NCBI RefSeq assembly: GCF_000157895.3
Contig: NC_022663.1
Coordinates: 2,542,001 to 2,606,000, forward strand
DNA length: 64,000 nt
Source of the DNA: Mycobacterium kansasii ATCC 12478
Lineage (GTDB): Bacteria > Actinomycetota > Actinomycetes > Mycobacteriales > Mycobacteriaceae
Reading direction: 5' to 3'
The notes under the pieces were generated by a model. That model saw only the letters and a list, made by a program, of their open reading frames with translations. It made no database searches and had not been told where the DNA came from. This document shows, one piece after another, positions 52,154 through 64,000 of this stretch. The translations under genes were made by a program, and so were the position numbers. Numbering within the stretch: position 1 is the stretch's first letter; each line of letters begins with the position of its first letter.

Positions 52154-53701
52154 TTATCCCAACAGTGACGGCACCAGCGCGTCGATCAGGTGCGGTCCGG
52201 GTTCGGCGACGGCGGAACGCAGGGCGTCGGCGAACTCCTCACAGGTGGTGACCCGCCGCGCCGGAACACCCATGCCCTCGGCCATCTTGACGAAATCCAT
52301 TCTGGGGGGCGAGATGTCGAGAAGGTTCAGCGCCTTGGGTCCGGGAGCGGATCCGGCGCCGACGCGCTGCAATTCGATTCGCAGGATGTCATAGGCGCCG
52401 TTGTTGTAGATGACGGTGGTGATGTCGAGGTTTTCCCGCGCCTGGGTCCACAACCCCGAAATCGTGTACATCGCCGACCCGTCGGATTGCAGGCACAGCA
52501 CCGGACGATCGGGAGCGGCGACCGCGGCACCCACCGCCGCCGGGATGCCGTAGCCGATTGCCCCGCCGGTCAGCGTCAGCCAGTCATGGGCCGGCGCCCC
52601 GGCGGTGGCTTGTGGCAGCATCAGACCCGAAGTGGTGGATTCGTCGACGACGATCGCCCGATCGGGCATCAGCGCGCCGATCACTTCGGCCGCCGACGCC
52701 GACGTGAGCGGACCCGTCGGAAGTTGCGGACGCGACGCGGCCGCCACCGGCGCGCTGGTGCCGGGTGCCAACTCGTCGGCCAGTGCGACCAGGGCGTCCG
52801 CCGCTCCCCCGGGCTCGGCGAGCAGATGCACGGCGCATCCCGCCGGCACCAGATCGCTGGGCATGCCTGGGTAGGCGAAAAACGACACCGGCGATTTGGC
52901 GCCGGCCAGCACCAGATGCTTGGACCCGTCCAACTGCGCCGTCGCGGCTTCCGCGAAATATGCGAGGCGCTCCACGGCGGGCACGCCGGCGCCGCGCTCC
53001 AGCCGGGTCGGAAACGTCTCGCACAGCCAGCGCGCCCCGGTGGCCTCGGCGATCCGCGCGGCCGCGGCCAACCCCGGGCCGCGGGTGGCGTCCCCGCCGA
53101 TCAGCAACATCACGGGTTCTCCGGAGCGCAATACGTCGGCCACCGACACCAGGTCCTTACCGGCCGGCGCCGGCCGCCCCAGAACCGGTGCAGCCGGCGC
53201 GGCGCCCTCCGACCAGGAGGCATCGGCGGGCAGGATCAGCGTCGAGATCTGCGGGCCCAACCGGGTGGCGGCGACCGCGTCGGCGGTATCGATTCCGACG
53301 CCAGCGGCGGCCTGCGTGCGGCGCACCCATCCCGACACCGTGCCCGCCAGCGCATCGATGTCGGATTCCAAAGGGGCGTCGTATTTCTTGTGATAGGTCG
53401 CGTGGTCACCGACGATGACCACCATCGGCACCCGCGCGCGACGCGCGTTGTGCAGGTTGGCCAGACCGTTGCCCAGCCCGGGCCCCAAGTGCAGCAGCAC
53501 CGCCGCCGGCCGGTCCGCGATACGCGCGTAGCCGTCGGCCGCACCGGTCGCCACACCTTCGAAAAGCGTTAATATGCCTCGCATTTGCGGAACGGTGTCG
53601 AGTGCGGCCACGAAGTGCATCTCCGAAGTGCCCGGATTGGCGAAGCACACGTCGACACCGCCGTCGACCAAGGTGTTGATCAGTGCCTCGGCGCCGTTCA
53701 T
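52154..53701 (-). CDS. ilvX: ThDP-dependent acetolactate synthase-like protein IlvX
   Basis: The 515-residue protein has the same length as I recall for IlvX of H37Rv (Rv3509c). The N-terminal domain has FANPGTSEMHF and LFEGVATGAADGYAR, where the Glu that activates ThDP is kept. The central domain follows, and the C-terminal ThDP domain has LQSDGSAMYTISGLWTQARE then YNNGAYD, with Ser for Gly in the GDG...NN metal motif. It would decarboxylate a 2-keto acid, and true acetolactate synthase activity is uncertain. ATG 53701 overlaps the upstream stop (ATGA), so it is coupled to the amidohydrolase gene. Confidence 0.9.
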   Translation of the reverse strand: MNGAEALINTLVDGGVDVCFANPGTSEMHFVAALDTVPQMRGILTLFEGVATGAADGYARIADRPAAVLLHLGPGLGNGLANLHNARRARVPMVVIVGDHATYHKKYDAPLESDIDALAGTVSGWVRRTQAAAGVGIDTADAVAATRLGPQISTLILPADASWSEGAAPAAPVLGRPAPAGKDLVSVADVLRSGEPVMLLIGGDATRGPGLAAAARIAEATGARWLCETFPTRLERGAGVPAVERLAYFAEAATAQLDGSKHLVLAGAKSPVSFFAYPGMPSDLVPAGCAVHLLAEPGGAADALVALADELAPGTSAPVAAASRPQLPTGPLTSASAAEVIGALMPDRAIVVDESTTSGLMLPQATAGAPAHDWLTLTGGAIGYGIPAAVGAAVAAPDRPVLCLQSDGSAMYTISGLWTQARENLDITTVIYNNGAYDILRIELQRVGAGSAPGPKALNLLDISPPRMDFVKMAEGMGVPARRVTTCEEFADALRSAVAEPGPHLIDALVPSLLG

Positions 53702-54537
53702 GTTTCCACCTTTCCTCGGGTCAGCCCTGTGAAGACGCGTTCGGCGTTGCGGTGCAGGAAGTCTCGTCGGCCGTCGTCGCTGAGACCCAATTCGTCGAGG
53801 CCCGTCAGGGCATGCGGGTGGGCGATCATCGGATAGTTGGTGCCGAACAGGACTTTGCGTTGTCCGGTACCGGTTTTCATGAAGCTCACCAGTTCGTGCG
53901 GCAGCCGCTTGATGGTGTAGGCGGAGGTGTCGATGTAGACGTTTTCGTGCTTGCGGGCCACCGCGACCATCTCCTCGGTCCACGGATAGCCGACATGCCC
54001 GCACACGATCACCAGCTCAGGGAAGTCCAGCGCCACCTGATCGATGTAGGGAATCGGGCGTCCGGTTTCCGATGGCCGCAGTGGGCCGGTGTGGCCGACC
54101 TGGGTACAGAACGGCATGGCCAGCTCCACGCACTCGGCGAACAACGGGTAGTAGCGACGGTCGGTGGGCGGCGCGTTCCACAGCCAGGGCACCACTCGCA
54201 GACCGACGAAACCGTCGTCGCGCACTCGGCGCCGCAGTTCCCGAACCGCCGCCATCGGACGGTCCAGGTCGACCGTGGCCAAGCCGGCAAACCTGTCCGG
54301 GTGCGCGGCGACCCATGCGGCGACCTCATCGTTGGAAATCAGGTCCAGGCCGTTGGGACCACGCCACGCGCTGAGCACGCCGAGGTCGACGTCGGCTGCG
54401 TCCATTGCTGCAAGGGTTGCCGCGATTGGGATTTCGGTATCGGGTATGGACCCACCGGTCCAGCGCCGAAGCGAGGCCAACATGTCGCTGCGCAGGAACC
54501 GCTGGGTCGGGTGCTGCATCCACACATCGATCGTCAT
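53698..54537 (-). CDS. Amidohydrolase-2 family (ACMSD-like) protein
   Basis: The 279-residue TIM-barrel hydrolase or decarboxylase has HPTQRFL near the N-terminus, GLRVVPWLWNAPPTDRRYYP, QVGHTG near residue 147, VIVCGHVGYPW near 180 and FGTNYPMIAHP near 234. The usual N-terminal metal-binding HxH is not seen, which may mean altered metal binding. It corresponds by position to Rv3510c and precedes ilvX with overlapping stop/start, so the two probably process one compound in turn. The substrate is not known. Confidence 0.85.
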   Translation of the reverse strand: MTIDVWMQHPTQRFLRSDMLASLRRWTGGSIPDTEIPIAATLAAMDAADVDLGVLSAWRGPNGLDLISNDEVAAWVAAHPDRFAGLATVDLDRPMAAVRELRRRVRDDGFVGLRVVPWLWNAPPTDRRYYPLFAECVELAMPFCTQVGHTGPLRPSETGRPIPYIDQVALDFPELVIVCGHVGYPWTEEMVAVARKHENVYIDTSAYTIKRLPHELVSFMKTGTGQRKVLFGTNYPMIAHPHALTGLDELGLSDDGRRDFLHRNAERVFTGLTRGKVET

Positions 54538-54878
54538 CGCGCTTCGAACTGTAGACGCTTTGCCGATGTTTTCGACCGGCGGCAGTCCTGTCCACCGCGC
54601 CGATCCCGTCGGCCGTTATCGGGTTCCGACCGCCTCCGGCTGCGCGAACGTCGATCTTGGCGACAGATTCTTACGGTCACTATTTCGCGACGTTTCAAGG
54701 GCGGGAAGCCGGACCGCTTATACGGCAAAAACTAATACTCGGCTAGAGGCCACAGTTACCATACCAATCGACTAAAAACGGCGGATTTATTAGACGTGCG
54801 GTAGATAGAATGCCGACCTAGCGACGCCGCGGGGGGTGGTAGTTGCCGACATTTCCTCAAACGGTTGGAGCTTCCGTC
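54538..54878. promoter_or_regulatory. 341-bp intergenic region upstream of PE_PGRS gene
   Basis: No gene is supported here. The part 54720-54810 is notably AT-rich for this genome, with runs such as AAAAACTAATA and GGATTTATTAGA. TAGAAT at 54806-54811 is a possible -10 element. A GC-rich leader with GACGCCGCGGGGGGTGGTAG follows. The amidohydrolase gene diverges, so two promoters are expected. Confidence 0.5.
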
Positions 54879-62720
<7,842 letters not shown>

Positions 62721-64000
62721 CGGCGGCACCGGCGGTGTGGGCGGCACCGGCGGCAACGGAGCCGATTACACCGCCGCGGTAGCCGCTGGGGCGACCGGCG
62801 GCACCGGCGGCCAAGGCGGCGCCGGCGGCCAGGGCGGCACCGGCGGGGCCGCCGGTAACGCGTTCACCGGCACCGCCGGCACCCAAGGTGGCGGCGGCCA
62901 GGGCGGCACCGGCGGCACCGGCGGCACGGGCGGCCAGGGTGGCACCGGTGCTGATAGCACCAACCCGGCGGTGGCGGGCCAGGCCGGCGGCCAGGGCGGC
63001 ACCGGTGGCCAGGGTGGGGATGCCGGCCAGGGCGGCTTCGGCTCCACCATCGGCGCCGATGGCACCGCCGGTGACGGCGGCACCGGCGGTGTGGGCGGCA
63101 CCGGCGGCAACGGAGCCGATTACACCGCCGCGGTAGCCGCTGGGGCGACCGGCGGCACCGGCGGCCAAGGCGGGCCGGTGGCAGGGCGGCACCGGCGGGG
63201 CCGCCGGTAACGCGTTCACCGGCACCGCCGGCACCCAAGGTGGCGGCGGCCAGGGCGGCACCGGCGGCACCGGCGGCACGGGCGGCCAGGGTGGCACCGG
63301 CACCGACAGCACCAACCCGGCGGTGGCGGGCCAGGCCGGCGGCCAGGGCGGCACCGGTGGCCAGGGTGGGGATGCCGGCCAGGGCGGCTTCGGCTCCACC
63401 ATCGGCGCCGATGGCACCGCCGGTGACGGCGGCACCGGCGGTGTGGGCGGCACCGGCGGCAACGGAGCCGACAACCTGAGCACCGCAGCCGCTGGGGCGA
63501 CCGGCGGCACCGGCGGCCAAGGCGGCGCCGGCGGCCAGGGCGGCACCGGCGGGGCCGCCGGTAACGCGTTCACCGGCACCGCCGGCACCCAAGGTGGCGG
63601 CGGCCAGGGCGGCACCGGCGGCACCGGCGGCACGGGCGGCCAGGGTGGCACCGGCACCGACAGCACCAACCCGGCGGTGGCGGGCCAGGCCGGCGGCCAG
63701 GGCGGCACCGGTGGCCAGGGTGGGGATGCCGGCCAGGGCGGCTTCGGCTCCACCATCGGCGCCGATGGCACCGCCGGTGACGGCGGCACCGGCGGTGTGG
63801 GCGGCACCGGCGGCAACGGAGCCGATTACACCGCCGCGGTAGCCGCCGGGGCGACCGGCGGCACCGGCGGCCAAGGCGGCGCCGGCGGCCAGGGCGGCAC
63901 CGGCGGGGCCGCCGGTAACGCGTTCACCGGCACCGCCGGCACCCAAGGTGGCGGCGGCCAGGGCGGCACCGGCGGCACCGGCGGCACGGGCGGCCAGGGT

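Overview
The window is a high-GC actinobacterial chromosome segment from a slow-growing Mycobacterium. The evidence is a complete mce4 cholesterol-import operon, the neighbouring fadE26-fadE27-fadD17 cholesterol side-chain genes, otsA, a CpsA-type LCP protein, an ilvX-like gene and a very large PE_PGRS gene. From memory of M. tuberculosis H37Rv, gene order from about 22.2 kb rightwards follows Rv3482c to Rv3511 with local replacements. This points to a PE_PGRS-rich species of the tuberculosis/kansasii/marinum side of the genus, but the species cannot be fixed from the window.

1-4.5 kb: a LysR regulator diverges from a tartrate/D-malate dehydrogenase, a dicarboxylate symporter and a glycerate kinase. 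Together they look like a tartrate-to-glycerate route, but the kinase is broken. 4.5-13.3 kb: WS/DGAT acyltransferase, amidase, glutamate-cysteine-ligase-like enzyme, DHA2 efflux pump, a small HTH regulator with palindromes, a small secreted protein and an alpha/beta hydrolase. 13.4-25.6 kb: a large patatin-like lipase, SfLAP/GAP-type membrane protein, Bcr/CflA efflux pump, TDT transporter, PknD-like kinase with an NHL propeller, DUF2510 and LppP/LprE-type envelope proteins, and CpsA.

25.6-35.3 kb: two SDRs and an enoyl-CoA hydratase homologue diverge from a 54-residue protein coupled to otsA. A metal/redox-looking island follows: FetB/FetA-like ABC transporter, DoxX protein, Tat-type multicopper oxidase lipoprotein and PadR regulator. 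One 18-bp motif recurs at the transporter/DoxX divergent promoter and in front of padR. A secreted protein and a UsfY-like membrane protein close the region.

35.4-45.9 kb (minus strand): yrbE4A-yrbE4B-mce4A-B-C-D-lprN(mce4E)-mce4F and two Mce-associated proteins, mostly with overlapping ends. 46.1-54.5 kb: SDR and 3Fe-4S ferredoxin diverging from fadE26-fadE27-fadD17 across a perfect match to the KstR operator, then a class A beta-lactamase-like protein, ilvX and an amidohydrolase. 54.9-64 kb: a PE_PGRS gene whose last 7.5 kb in the window is about 21 near-identical 354-bp units and runs off the edge, with several frame-disturbing indels. No tRNA, rRNA, CRISPR array or insertion sequence was recognised.
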